From Roridomyces roridus (taxonomy: Eukaryota > Basidiomycota > Agaricomycetes > Agaricales > Mycenaceae), in assembly GCA_029378245.1 (NCBI GenBank), contig JARKIF010000015.1, positions 310,001-374,000 of the forward strand: DNA of 64,000 nucleotides. The letters run 5' to 3'. Positions 34,186-44,685 of this stretch are shown piece by piece (the stretch's first letter is position 1; the number at the start of each line of letters is the position of its first letter). A program made the translations under genes and the position numbers. Under the pieces are notes generated by a model that was not told the DNA's origin, searched no databases, and saw nothing but the letters and a program-made list of their open reading frames with translations.

Positions 34186-34609
34186 GTAGGGCTGTGTTGA
34201 GAAAGAAATGTTAAATAACCTGTACTACATAACACGTAATTTAACGTGTTATTAACATTTTTCACAAGGGGACCTCCGGGATGGTTGTTAAAATTGTGTT
34301 ACAAACTGAGTGCCACCTCAGAACACGAGCCATCTGTGCAACACACTCCCCACCAACTCCACACCGGACTGTCAGACTCTGGGGCCAGGCAGATTTTGGC
34401 GGCTCAGACCAAGCTCAGACACAACTTGGGGGCCCGGCATGCGGCGTGATGGATGGTCAAAGTGATGGGATCATGGGAAATTGCCATTTAGGGCAATGTT
34501 ATGTCATGTTAGATACAATGTTATTAACCTGCCATTGTTAAATAACCAGCGGCCCTCCTGGACCCCATGTAACATAACCAACCGTGATATCATTTCAACA
34601 CAACCCTAG
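34186..34609 (+). other. Putative transposon-derived intron
   Basis: This 424-nt GT-AG interval coincides with the MITE plus one base of each target duplication. It is phase-compatible with the flanking coding sequence. Actual splicing is not shown by sequence alone. Confidence 0.5.
34187..34608. mobile_element. hAT-type MITE inserted in a protease exon, spliceable as an intron
   Basis: The 422-bp element starts TAGGGCTGTGTTGA and ends with the complement of TAGGGTTGTGTTGA. It is flanked by the exact 8-bp target duplication GTTGGCGG at 34179-34186 and 34609-34616. The last G of the left copy plus TA gives a GTAGGG donor, and TA plus the first G of the right copy gives a CCCTAG acceptor. Splicing 34186-34609 keeps the frame and adds only Val-Gly. 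Confidence 0.9.
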
Positions 34610-35831
34610 TTGGCGGCCAAGGATTTCAGGTCATTTTGGATACCGGCAGGTTCGTGTTCTCTCCATTGGCTGAATGAATCAGGTCTGAGGCATATGTACA
34701 GCTCCGACACTTGGGTGGTCCCCGAAGAATCCCGTCCCAGCCGCAACCTGCGACTTTGGTCCAACCCAATTCAACCCCACAGACTCGCCCACATTCGAGG
34801 TCTTCCCAAATCACACCTTCTTCCTCCGTTACGGCTCGGGTGAATTTCTTCGGGGACCAGCTGGCTTTGACACCGTTTCTGTCGGCTCTATCTCTGTCTC
34901 CGGGCAGGAAATCGGCGTGCCCAACATGAATGTCTTTAAAGGAGACGGTGTCTCGGAGGGTGTATTGGGCCTGGCATTCCCAGGATTGACGAGTATCTAC
35001 TCTGACAACGGCACCGGGCTTGTTCAGGAACAGTACAGCCCCTTCTTCCTATCGGCCATCGCTCAGAAGCAGATTACCAATCCCCGTATGTGCATTCCTT
35101 CTCCCGAAGGCACACCATCTGACACCATTCAGTCCTCTCCATTGCCCTCAACCGGCCAACATTCACGCAACAAGCGCATGATCCGTTTGTACCTGACCTC
35201 GGAACCATCGCATTCGGTGGAATCGTCCCCGTCCCGGTCTCACAACACAAATACATCACCGTCCCTATGCAGCGATACGCTCCCAAAGTCTTCGTCCCTT
35301 CCAACGACCCAACCGCAACACCGTTATGGTACTCGCTCGACGTTGACGGGTACACGTTCTCAGGCAGCTCTTCGGTGGTCACGAAAAGCAACAGCACGAT
35401 CCTCGATTCGGGGTCGACCGTAAACTTCCTCCCCACGGCCGTCGCCGCGGCGTATAACGCACAATTCCGCCCACCGGGCTTCTCTGACCCCGTTGCGGGG
35501 TGGTTCGTCGTCCCGTGCAATGCCACTGCACCTCCGTTTACGGTGCATGTGGGTGGAGTGCCGTTTGAGATTGATACGAGGGACCAGGTGGTGCCGCAGC
35601 CGAATAATACTGCTGGGGCAGAGCCCGGGAGTATATTCTGTATGTCTGGAACCCAGGATGGTGGACCTCCGGATGAGGATGGGGCGATTTTCATCCTGTA
35701 TGTGACTGTTTTCGTTCATTCGTTTTCACTGACGGACGTTGGCTAGTGGGGATGTGTTCTACCACAATGTTGTGGTGACACTCAATCCCGTAGACTCGGA
35801 GATTACACTGTCTCAGAGAGCGCCGTACTAA

Positions 35832-36141
35832 TTTAAGCCGAATGTTGGCCGAATGTACCAAGTAGAAGGGACTCTCTGCTTGCCCGATACAGAAATTTAG
35901 TTTCAACCTGCGACTGCATTTGAGGCTTAATTCCATCGGTGAAACATACCCGTTCCAGAATCCGCGATGCGTCTTGAACGCTGCCGAATCTACTGGGACT
36001 AGCATACCAAATTAAGCCGAGATCACTCGGTGTGTGATGCATCATCACAGTCCCATGATCCCACTGCCTCCAGGCTTTCAAGTCGCAGAGTGGAGGTCCA
36101 CGCACCTGGTAGACGGCCCGGGGCAAGAAGACTTGTGTGAG

Positions 36142-36177
<36 letters not shown>

Positions 36178-36634
36178 GGCCGAAAATTCGTTATGAGCCG
36201 CCTCATGCGTCGAGCCCGAGTCGAACGGGAATCAAACGTGAATTGATGAAAATTGAAAATTGAGTCCTTGTCTGTGGAGAATCGGTCCTTCATCTGCGTA
36301 GATATAGGTCCAGATCGCAAGAGAAATGAACGCTGAAAAGAGGGAGCTGAAGAGTCCGACCGTCTTGTTGTGTCTCGCCCAAGTCTCGCCGTTGATCGGT
36401 GACACGACAGGACGAACGTGATTGGTTGGCAGTGTTTGGTCCGATTTGAAACGCCCTTTGCCTTTAGCCGTCATCCTGTGCCGCCCGCACCTTGTCCTCC
36501 CCTCCTCTCTCTCTGCACAACCTCGCCGTGGAAGGCCTCTAATAGCGTCCACGCCGTTCCTACGAAACTCTGCTCATCTCCTGTCGCCGTGTGTGCCCTG
36601 AAAGCTGTCCAAAAGGGCATCGCCGAGTATTCAC
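35832..36634. other. Intergenic with poly-A tract and SINE-like piece
   Basis: Contains a run of 29 A at 36146-36174. Next to it, on the minus strand, is a tRNA B-box-like CCCGTTCGACTCGGG (36206-36220), so that on that strand a B box precedes a long T-run. The rest is the promoter of the next gene. No coding gene seen. Confidence 0.5.
36146..36174. repeat. Poly-A tract (29 bp)
   Basis: Uninterrupted A-run followed by GGGGG. It reads as a T-run on the minus strand, downstream of the B-box-like motif. Confidence 0.9.
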
Positions 36635-39600
36635 ATGGTCGACACCACGCTCTCTAAGTGGATAGAAGCCGCTCAGCAGCGGGCCCTCGAGAACGCTCCC
36701 ACTCCCACCAACGGGTTGCCGCACCTGTTCGACGTTGACGACCAGACATGGGCTGGCGTCTATCTCTTCGGCCCCGTCGGCCGCGTCTTTGGCGCCTTTA
36801 TCGACCGCCATCGGCATTCCACCAAGAATTCGATTGTGATCGTACCCGGTGGCCAACGTCCCCATTCTCCCGTCGACGTCTGTGAAAGCTTGAAGCGGGC
36901 TGCTATCGACCTCGAGCGGCTGCAACAGGCGGCGACGGCGCCAAATCACACCACTCAGGCAGCGAGCCAATATCTTGACTTCCTCGTGCGTCGTTGTTTC
37001 TCATGACACTAAGGGTACTCATGATACAAAAACAGCTCTGGCTCGAAGCCTTCCTCCACTTCCTCCTATGGAATGGCTTCCCCGCCTTCCTCTCCGCTAA
37101 CCTTGTCTCTGATTTGTACACGCACCACAGAGAAACATACCAACCACCTCCGGGAACAGAGTCACACCAAGTTGACGCATTGCGCGACAAGAATCTCCAT
37201 GACCGTCGTCAGGCACACCAACCCACGGGTCCCGTCGACCCCACCCTTCGAGGCATCACGATCGTCATTCTGCCCGCCGACTGGATTGATCCGCGCACAT
37301 CGGCTGCAGGTGCGAGTGCTCGTGGCGTCATCGACCCGCAGCGCGGCTTGATGTTCCCTTCGTGCTTCCCACCGCCACCACCGCCCACGACTGCTGTGAG
37401 CAAGGAATCGGAGGACACGCGTGCTTCGGAAGGCTCTGATTCCGGGCCTCCGAGTATTGCTCCCGTGTCTGCCCCCGTACCCACTCCCCACTCCCCATCG
37501 TCCCAAAATTCCACGACGACGGCCACTGCAAAGCGGAAGGCTTCACCGGATCCTTTGACGCCAACGGACTCTGACACCAAGCGTCGGCGTACGTCTACTC
37601 CTGAGATGGAGTCGGTTGCCGTGGGAGCGAGCAGCGGTTATCCCCATGCTGAACCCACCGAGCCCGTGGCAGCGACACGAGCCGCGTTGCCGATGGCGAG
37701 ACTTTCGCCACCCCCGGCGTCTTCTCCGACTCCTCCGATCCTATCTTCAGTTGCGACTGCTACTGCGACTGCGAATCCTAATCTGAATCCCGATCTCAAC
37801 CTCCCTCCTCCCACTCCCATTATTACCCTCGACTCTGGCTCCAGTTTCAGCGCCAATCTCAATTCCAGCTCCACTCATAGTACCAGTCACGATGGCCACA
37901 ATAAAAAGTCTCATTATCGTACAGTGTATCCCGAATCAGCTGTTGTTGGTCCTATGCACAACACCTTCGGCACCCAGCGCGAGACCGTTGTGGTTCCTCC
38001 TCCTCCTCCTTCGCAGAACAACGCCGCCGTTGAAGGGCACCGTGATATGAATGGTGCTGGGCTCGAGGTGCGTGGTTGATATTCCTATATCGTTCGACTG
38101 ACTCTCGGCTCGCAGGTACATAAAATTAAAGAGAATCCCGCGGTGGACGGTCCTGAGAAGCATGTCCACACCTCATCTTCTTCCGAGATGGAGATGCCTG
38201 TCTCCGTGGATCCTGTCAAGGATAGCGGAGCCGCGGTCCCGAACGATGCCGATGTCGCAGCTCCTGCGGTACGTACATAATGTGCTAATAATGTGCGGCT
38301 GATGGATAATATCGCAGGCAATCGACGATAAGAGCACCACTGCGGCGCCCGCTCTTCCAGCTGTTGGTGCCAACACGGATGATCAAATGAAGATGGACTT
38401 GGTAGGACCTTCGGTACGTCCCCCGTGTTTGACGAAATATCATGTTACCGTTTCTAACGCTGCGTGCAGACAGCCAGCATGCCGAAGGTCCTCGGTGCAA
38501 GTTCTCAGAACAGCAACGAGGTTCCGGTGCCGATTTCCATGGATGTAGATGCACTCGTTCCTGCGGTAAGCACGCTGTGCTGGAATAATGCGCTGTTCCT
38601 GACATAGTGTCCAGATAAGCAGCGAGGGCTACGGAGTCACTGCTGATGGCCCCTCTACGAACGACACTCAATCGACGGCTGAGATGCAAGTTGACGAGAT
38701 CTTGCCCGCTGTTTCTGATTCACATTCACATTCGCCGACGAGTGGAAGTGAGATGGAGGTCGAAGCGGAGATTAATGGTGGTAATGGCCACGAGGAGCTT
38801 GTGCATTCGCCTTCCCCCGTTTCTCCCCCGCTATCTCATACCGGTGCGCCCCTCGAACCGATGTCGATCGAAGCCACTTCTGCGTCAACGACTGGGTATA
38901 AGTTCACAGCGTTGACCAACTCTTTACCGCTTCCGAATGTCGCCGCGGGTTCGGCAGCCGCCGGCATTCAGCCTGGCATCATTTCCAATGCTTCTGCCAC
39001 ATCCTCGTCGATGCCTCCACCTCCGGTGCCGCCCGTAGCACCGATGAATGAAGGCAAATTTGTTATCCACTCACCGTTGATGTGTCTGATGCGTCTGCGT
39101 CTGCGTCTACAGTTTTCATCCCGGAATTCAATCCCACACCCAGCCCTGCATTAGTGCGGCCGTCGATTTCGGCCTCCAGCAGCATCAGCAGCATGAGTAG
39201 TCTCGACAGCGCTGGCGCACTCTCTGCCAAACACAAAGCCAAGGGCAAAGAAAAATCCGTCGCACAGAAAATGAAACCAAAATCGAAATCGAAACCCAAG
39301 ACGGCCAAGAACAAGAACAAGGCCAAAGCCAAGAGTCCGTTGGGTCCGGATTACGAGCCTCCATCTCGGCAGAGAAGATCTTCCTCGACGTCTTCTGCTG
39401 CGCGTATGCGTGTGCGTATCGAAGAGCTACCACTGGCTTCGGACGTACAGACCGCTGCGGGTGCACCGCGGATCCTCGGTTCGCATCTCCTCATGTCCTT
39501 CGCCTTGGGTCCGAAGCGGGCTTTTGGGAAGAAGGACGAGATGGAGGGTGATGTGGAGGCGCTGGCGATGTGGTTCAAGGTCGGGGAACGGGAGGGTGTG

Positions 39601-39876
39601 GAAGATTTTTTGTGGTACGTTGAGGAGGTGCTTAGGCGTGCTGCGGATGATTTGGGATTGAAGGAGAAAGAGGAGAAAGAGGAAGGCGAATCCGAGTTGG
39701 GGCTTGTGCTTGAACGCGTTTCGGATTTACCGAGGGCGTTTGGAGAGGGGACGGTTGGTGAGGATGGGGATGCTGTCCGTGGGTTTTTAGCTGGGCTGGA
39801 TGGTGGGTCAGATATGGGCGGGAGGTTTGCGGGGTATATACGCAAGGTGCTGGAGCAGGTTCGGGAGGGATTGTAA
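36635..39876 (+). CDS. Unrecognised low-complexity Ser/Pro/Ala-rich protein
   Basis: I do not recognise this protein. ATG at 36635 begins a folded-looking N-terminal region of about 160 residues (LFDVDDQTWAGVYLFGPVGR, then after an intron LWLEAFLHFLLWNGFPAFL). A long disordered Ser/Pro/Thr-rich middle with KRKASPD and TKRRR basic patches suggests nuclear location. The C-terminal part has a Lys-rich stretch (KAKGKEKSVAQKMKPKSKSK) and a helical acidic domain (EGVEDFLWYVEEVLRRAADD) to a stop at 39876. Between 38116 and 38615 there are several small phase-0 exons, two of exactly 96 nt, ending in similar MDxxVxP residues. The frame is not resolved at 39055-39120, where either a one-base shift or an unseen splice is needed inside a TGCGTC repeat. 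Role unknown. Confidence 0.6.
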
Positions 39877-41731
39877 ATGCACAATGGATTTCAGAGGGAA
39901 ACCCACATCCGGACCAGACCCACAACCGGACCCAGGCTCCTCCAGCGTGTTCAACAGCTCTGATGGGGCTGAATCTTTTGTGGGTAATAGTTAGCGTTGT
40001 GTGGTCCCTAACCCCCAGATTATGGATTGGAGTGAAAACTCTGCATCGAGAAATACCCAATTTACTTTCCGCTCACCGAAACACCAAAATCATGGAATCC
40101 ATCAGATTCATTTCGATTATATCCAAACCATCATCGATCCTGCAAGGCCGTAAATATGTGGGGATATAGACCTCCCTTGGGTCTTCCAAGTAATAGTTTA
40201 ACCCGTGAGAAAAATGTCCGTATATGGCCACCAATGATGATTTGGTCCGGATGTAGGTATATCTCATCATGTCATGATCTCAACAACTTTGCTGCTACAC
40301 CAAGAAGGCCACTATTTTATGGCCTGAAAAAATTTCACAATACATATCATATACCTGTCTACCCACCCCCAACAGCTGGCCGCTGTACCTGCCCTCAGTC
40401 TAATGATATTCCATCATATTCGGTGAGTGGTCCGTTTGGGGGTTTCCCTCTGTTATGTTTTCTAATTATACAAACCGCGATAATTGGTCTGTTTGACTTG
40501 TTTGCGTTCGAGAACGGGATCTTCACCCTCAGTTGATCAAAAAGAGGTTCAGCGTGTTTGGCTCATGTCTCCCTCCGAGTACGAGTCGAACTGCGACTTC
40601 ATTTACGCTTAGCATTCACCAGCGACTCGCAGCGAGGACTATAGACAAGCACGACAGTCCAAGTGCTCTCTCTCTCACTTGCACTCAAACCGGGAACCTA
40701 CTGCCATTTTCTATGCACAACTACAGAAGGACTGGGAATTCAAAACGACGACAACGTCGAGATGTTTCTGTTCGAGAAGATACCCAATCCACGGAAGGAC
40801 GTGGCCACTCCCTCTTCTATTTGCAATCGATTGTGAATCAACCACAGGCCTGTACGACTATTATCCGATTCGACACCTGCGATCGTCGACTCTTGCGATT
40901 TTCGGGTTCGAGTGTGAAGCAGGAGAAGTCACAGCGGATTGATACATGTAACATTCCAGGTTTCAGCAAAGGCGACGGCCTCGAGCGGACTCATTCGAAT
41001 CCGCAATCGTAGAGCAGGATACCCTCGTTCGATCCGGGGCTGGGTCGTGGTCCGGAAAATACACATTTTTTGCCCAGAATTGGCCCGGAGAAAGACACTG
41101 CACGTCCGGGCAGAAGTTGCACACAAATAGTAATGTCTTTGACTAGTCGAAATCAAGTCGATTGAGTGCAAGGCTTAGCCCACAAGCTGCAGTCGAAAAC
41201 CAACCCAGTCCGCAATCCGCAAGGTCCGTACCTGCATAACATGTTGATGTTCAAGCCGAGCTCCGCAGAGCACCCTGGTTTGATTCGGGGCTGGGTCATG
41301 CACTGGCGCTACCTGTTTCGCCGCTTTTGATTCTCATTTTTTTTTTGGCCAGAATTAGCCCAAACCCCATTCAATGCTTGCATGAGCACGACCCAGAAGC
41401 GGAAGGTCCGCACCTGCACTCTGCACTAATAGGTTGGCCAACATAGGGCGCGCTCGTTCGAATCGAGACTGGGAAGTACATGTCGCATATGATGTTTGTC
41501 TCCTTTTCCCCCGAGGAGTTGTCCCCAACGTCCGCTTCCCGCAGAAGTTCAACACAACATAATTTTTTTAACCTACTTCTCACCAATTTTCATTCTGCGC
41601 TTGTGAACATCCCGCAGTCTCCGGTTCATGAAAAGGAGTCGGGTTCATGCGAGGCAACAACGATGATCCGAATCGGACGACGTAGACCGACAGCTGGTGT
41701 GCTTGATACTACAGTAATACACACAACGCAC
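39877..41731. other. AT-richer intergenic with SINE-like repeats
   Basis: No gene recognised. Between about 40960 and 41480 there are several degenerate copies of a short repeat: CTCGTTCGATCCGGGGCTGG near 41028, a related copy near 41278 (GGTTTGATTCGGGGCTGGG) and one near 41452 (CTCGTTCGAATCGAG), some followed by T-runs and GCCCAGAATTGGCCC-like blocks. A minus-strand B-box-like motif lies near 40578-40590. Confidence 0.5.
40960..41480. repeat. Cluster of tRNA-B-box-containing (SINE-like) repeats
   Basis: At least three plus-strand motifs close to GGTTCGANTCC occur within about 450 bp, two followed by T6-T10 runs and a shared TTGGCCAGAATTAGCCC-like block. AGGTCCGCACCTGCA-like blocks recur near 41220 and 41405. 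Degenerate; judged by eye. Confidence 0.5.
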
Positions 41732-42856
41732 TCAAAGAGTCCCATACCCATTATTCCCCAACCCCGTACTAGCCTGGTTAGTAATAATCGCTCCACTCGT
41801 CCCAAGACTCTGGACACTGGCCACCACGAACGCATCAACCTGATCTCTCGGCGCCGCCCCCGCACTCGCCAAGACACTCGTAAACGCCGCCTGCGCAGTG
41901 AGCGTAGCCAACCCCTGACTCCCAGAGTTCCACGGTGCACTCAAGACGACGGCGCTCCCGACGGTGTTGGCTGCAGCCCCGTTGAGCACGCCGTCCTTGT
42001 TCGAGTCGAGGAAGTTGCCTGAAGCAAAGACTTTTTGGTTGGCGTTGATTTGGAAGTAGTCGTCTGATGCGCTGGTGGTGGAGGGTCCGGCGATGAAGTA
42101 GTTGCCGATGATGTCGTGGCTGAACAAGCCGGAGGTGTCGGCGACGGTGAACGCTGCCTGGTAGTTGTATACAATCTGACGATATGTCGTGAGGAAATGA
42201 TACGATGAAAACAAGATGAGACGCACGTTGTTGATGTACTGCGTATTCGCCTTGGTCAACGGCTGGCGGTTATGTGCGCTGACCCAGAGGTTCCGATACC
42301 AAGTGGCCGGACCAGTTTCGAGGTGCGCACCAAATTGCTGGCCGATGGGGAGCGCGATGATGGAATTGGAGACGGTCACATTCACCGCACCAACCGCGTC
42401 GATCCCGTCAAACACCCCAAACGCGACTGAGCAATGGTCGAGAATAACGTTGGACGCCGTGCCCATATTGAACGCGCTCTTGCCTGTATCGGGGTCGAGG
42501 TTCCCCTGCCTCATGCGCAAATTCCGGATGATGATATTCGACTTGCCGCTCGCCGAGATTTCACGTCCCATCAGTCCGATCCCGGGCGAAGGTGCCGTCT
42601 GCCCGTTGATCGTGAGGCTGCTGGACAGCGAGACGGGGGAAGCGAGGACGATGTACCCGCTGACGGCGAATGTGATGTTGCGCCCCGAGACGCTGACGGC
42701 GTCCCGGAAGGTGCCAGTACCCGAGTCGGCCAAACTGGTTACGACGAAGGGTGTGGTGCCTCCGGTTGCGATGGAGCCAAACCCCACTGCGCCGGTAAAT
42801 GCGAGGGCAGAGACGGAGGGGATGAGGAAAGCGAGAAGGGCGAGGATGGGCGCCAT
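41732..42856 (-). CDS. Pectate-lyase-like secreted protein (right-handed beta-helix)
   Basis: Secreted polysaccharide lyase-like protein, closest by pattern to PL1/PL9-type pectate lyases. ATG at 42856 with a signal peptide (ILALLAFLIPSVSALA), stop at 41732. The frame is open throughout for 374 codons, but 17 of these are an in-frame 51-nt intron (GTGCGT...CGTCAG) between NTQYINN and IVYNYQ; the mature product would be about 357 residues. Beta-helix features: GAVGFGSIATGG, VTSLADSGTGTFRDAVS, LTINGQTAPSPGIGL, NIIIRNLRMRQG, VILDHCSVAFGV and SNSIIALPIGQQFGAHL, with ladder-like N/S spacing. This matches lyases that begin with AFPGAEGFG-like segments. The enzyme class is inferred; the exact PL family and substrate are uncertain. 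Confidence 0.78.
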   Translation of the reverse strand: MAPILALLAFLIPSVSALAFTGAVGFGSIATGGTTPFVVTSLADSGTGTFRDAVSVSGRNITFAVSGYIVLASPVSLSSSLTINGQTAPSPGIGLMGREISASGKSNIIIRNLRMRQGNLDPDTGKSAFNMGTASNVILDHCSVAFGVFDGIDAVGAVNVTVSNSIIALPIGQQFGAHLETGPATWYRNLWVSAHNRQPLTKANTQYINNVRLILFSSYHFLTTYRQIVYNYQAAFTVADTSGLFSHDIIGNYFIAGPSTTSASDDYFQINANQKVFASGNFLDSNKDGVLNGAAANTVGSAVVLSAPWNSGSQGLATLTAQAAFTSVLASAGAAPRDQVDAFVVASVQSLGTSGAIITNQASTGLGNNGYGTL

Positions 42857-44125
42857 GAGGGATAATTGACATCCCTACATACGCTGGCTTTAAGCACGGA
42901 TGAATACCGGGGTAATGTTGAGCAGTGGATTGGACGTCGGGAGGCCACGAGATCGCAGAGAAATCATGTGAGGAAATAGCCTCCAGTGCAGTGGTGACCG
43001 GACCGGGTCGATGAGGGATTCAAGTACAGCTGACACTGGAGCGACTCGACGAAATTGCACATGGGATCCCGGTGAGAAAGTGTGAGCAAGGATGCGCGTG
43101 GCGGGATGCCAGATCAATGCCAGATGGTGGTGGGAAGAAAGGGACTTATCAATCAATCAATTGATCAATCAATGCGATATCAATCTGATGTCATCTCTTT
43201 CTTCTACTCCACCATCTCAAACTGGCGCTTGACTGCTCTGCCTCGGATCCATCCCCTTGAACGTTTCTCAAACTCGAAAACAGGGAATATAAATGATTGC
43301 GCGAGCCAGGGAGGTCCTCGGGTCGAATGGAACCCCAGCGAGTGGCACTTAGTTATGGCATTGATGGCAGTCATGCCAGGCAGAACCGGCAAGGTCGAGC
43401 CTCTTGGAATCTTCACTCAGGCCTCATGATCTTTCACACTTGGCAGCCCCCCTTCTGCGCTCAGCCAGCCAGCAATCATTCGGATGGCGTTCCTTTCTGT
43501 CTTTCACTCGACCATCTCAAACTGGCTCTACTTCACATATCTCTTCTACAGTGACTGGTGGATCATACAGGCAACCAGAAATCGGATTCAAAAAGCTCGG
43601 AAAGAATTGTTGCACTGAAAATTCAAAAAACGTCGACAGCATGCCATGATGCTATGCACTCAGCCCGGATCGAACGGCAGGGAGTGGGCAGCGTTACAAG
43701 TAACGTTGTGAGACTTGAGATTTGATGCAAGTGTCTCAGAAAGTGCAGTCTCAGCAAGAACCAAATGCCAATGTTTGACAAATCTTCTTCTGCTTGTGGC
43801 CTACAAGCTCTCAAACTGATGGTCCAGCGATGGAGACTAGGTCTCTTTTGCTGAATCCACCAATGTCACACTCACTGGTTCCGGCTCGGATGTATTTCTC
43901 GACTCTTTCAAATTTCCAAAGAGGGAAATCCAGAAAAATATTGATGAGTGGACCTCAAGGCGCTCCGCCCGGATCGAACGGCGGCTGGTGCAAGCGCTGG
44001 GAAGGGTTTGCTTGTAATGTCAGAGCAAGACGAAGGACACGATTTGTTATGCCCTTGGAAACTTCGGATCAAAGTCATTCACGTCTTTGTTCTGGTGGTT
44101 TTGTTCTGGTGGTATTCTACTGGTG
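42857..44125. other. Intergenic with degenerate repeats
   Basis: No gene seen. A TCAATCAATCAATTGATCAA palindrome lies near 43148-43168. Repeated blocks ACCATCTCAAACTGGC occur near 43210 and 43510, a weaker copy near 43810. CCGGATCGAACGGC occurs near 43665 and 43970 (minus-strand B-box-like). Confidence 0.5.
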
Positions 44126-44685
44126 TCAAGCACTCGTCGCGCGCCAAGCCGCATAATGAATCCCCATCCCATCGACCAAGCTCGGTTTCCTCGCCGACCA
44201 TCCCAACAAGGCGCTGCCAAGATACGGACGAACGAGTGCGGTGCTCTGTAACGCCTCTTCAAATGCTGCTCCCAAGTAAGTACCCAATTTGCCGAGTAGC
44301 AAAACAGAAAACGTACCATTTTCCGGAGATTTATACTCATACCCCTTGGCCCCAGAAACCTTGACTACCGTCTGCAATATATCATCCACGCTCTCTGTGC
44401 TTGGATTCGAGGCATCGATTGGGATAACTGTCGCCCGGCGTGGGTCGGTGCTCAGCGAGGGGTGTGCTCAGCAGGTAAGGCAAGAGCAAATTCACCTTCT
44501 TCAGCGGCTAGCGTCTTGGCTTTACTCTCGCTGCGGGCCAGGCCGTAGATCGTGTGTCCCCCGCGGACAAGGGCTTGGGCGATGGGGAACCCGACGGATC
44601 CTGTGGCACTTTTGTGGGACAGTTCAATATACGCAGGCACGGTCCTGAAATGGTACTAGGCCTACCCGAGGATGAGGACTTTCAT
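44126..44685 (-). pseudogene. NAD(P)-binding (NmrA/epimerase-type) protein with the middle deleted
   Basis: ATG at 44685 starts MKVLILG, and an intron leads to ATGSVGFPIAQALVRGGHTI then YGLARSESKAKTLAAEE, the Rossmann nucleotide-binding start (GATGxxG, split by the intron). The next exon jumps straight to a C-terminal part (DDILQTVVKVSGAKGYEYKSPEN), and the last exon (FEEALQSTALVRPYLGSALL) ends at 44126. The full-length fungal family is about 350-370 residues; only about 125 remain. The missing part would hold the rest of the Rossmann fold and the substrate domain. Splice sites around the joint are still good, so a short transcript could be made, but it should lack enzyme activity. Alternatively it is a processed regulatory fragment; I think decay is likelier. 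Confidence 0.75.

Larger units (their letters stand above)
33978..35831 (+). pseudogene. Secreted pepsin-like aspartic protease (A1), MITE-interrupted and frameshifted
   Basis: Family A1 endopeptidase with an N-terminal signal (FPLVAILCFSRATALL) and propeptide. The first catalytic motif is VILDTG joined by an intron to SSDTWVV, the second is TILDSGSTVNF, and the flap is LRYGSGEF. The C-terminus is GDVFYHNVVVTLNP to stop TAA at 35831. Two abnormalities are seen. A hAT-like MITE (34187-34608) splits the codons for NITVGG and QGFQV; without it and one target copy the reading is continuous. Near 34723-34730, right after SDTWVVPE, the frame shifts by one base into the frame that encodes PVPAATCDFGPTQFNP, so the present sequence cannot give a full enzyme unless that base is an error. 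All other exons and introns are sound. Probably a young pseudogene; a functional allele elsewhere is possible. Confidence 0.82.
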
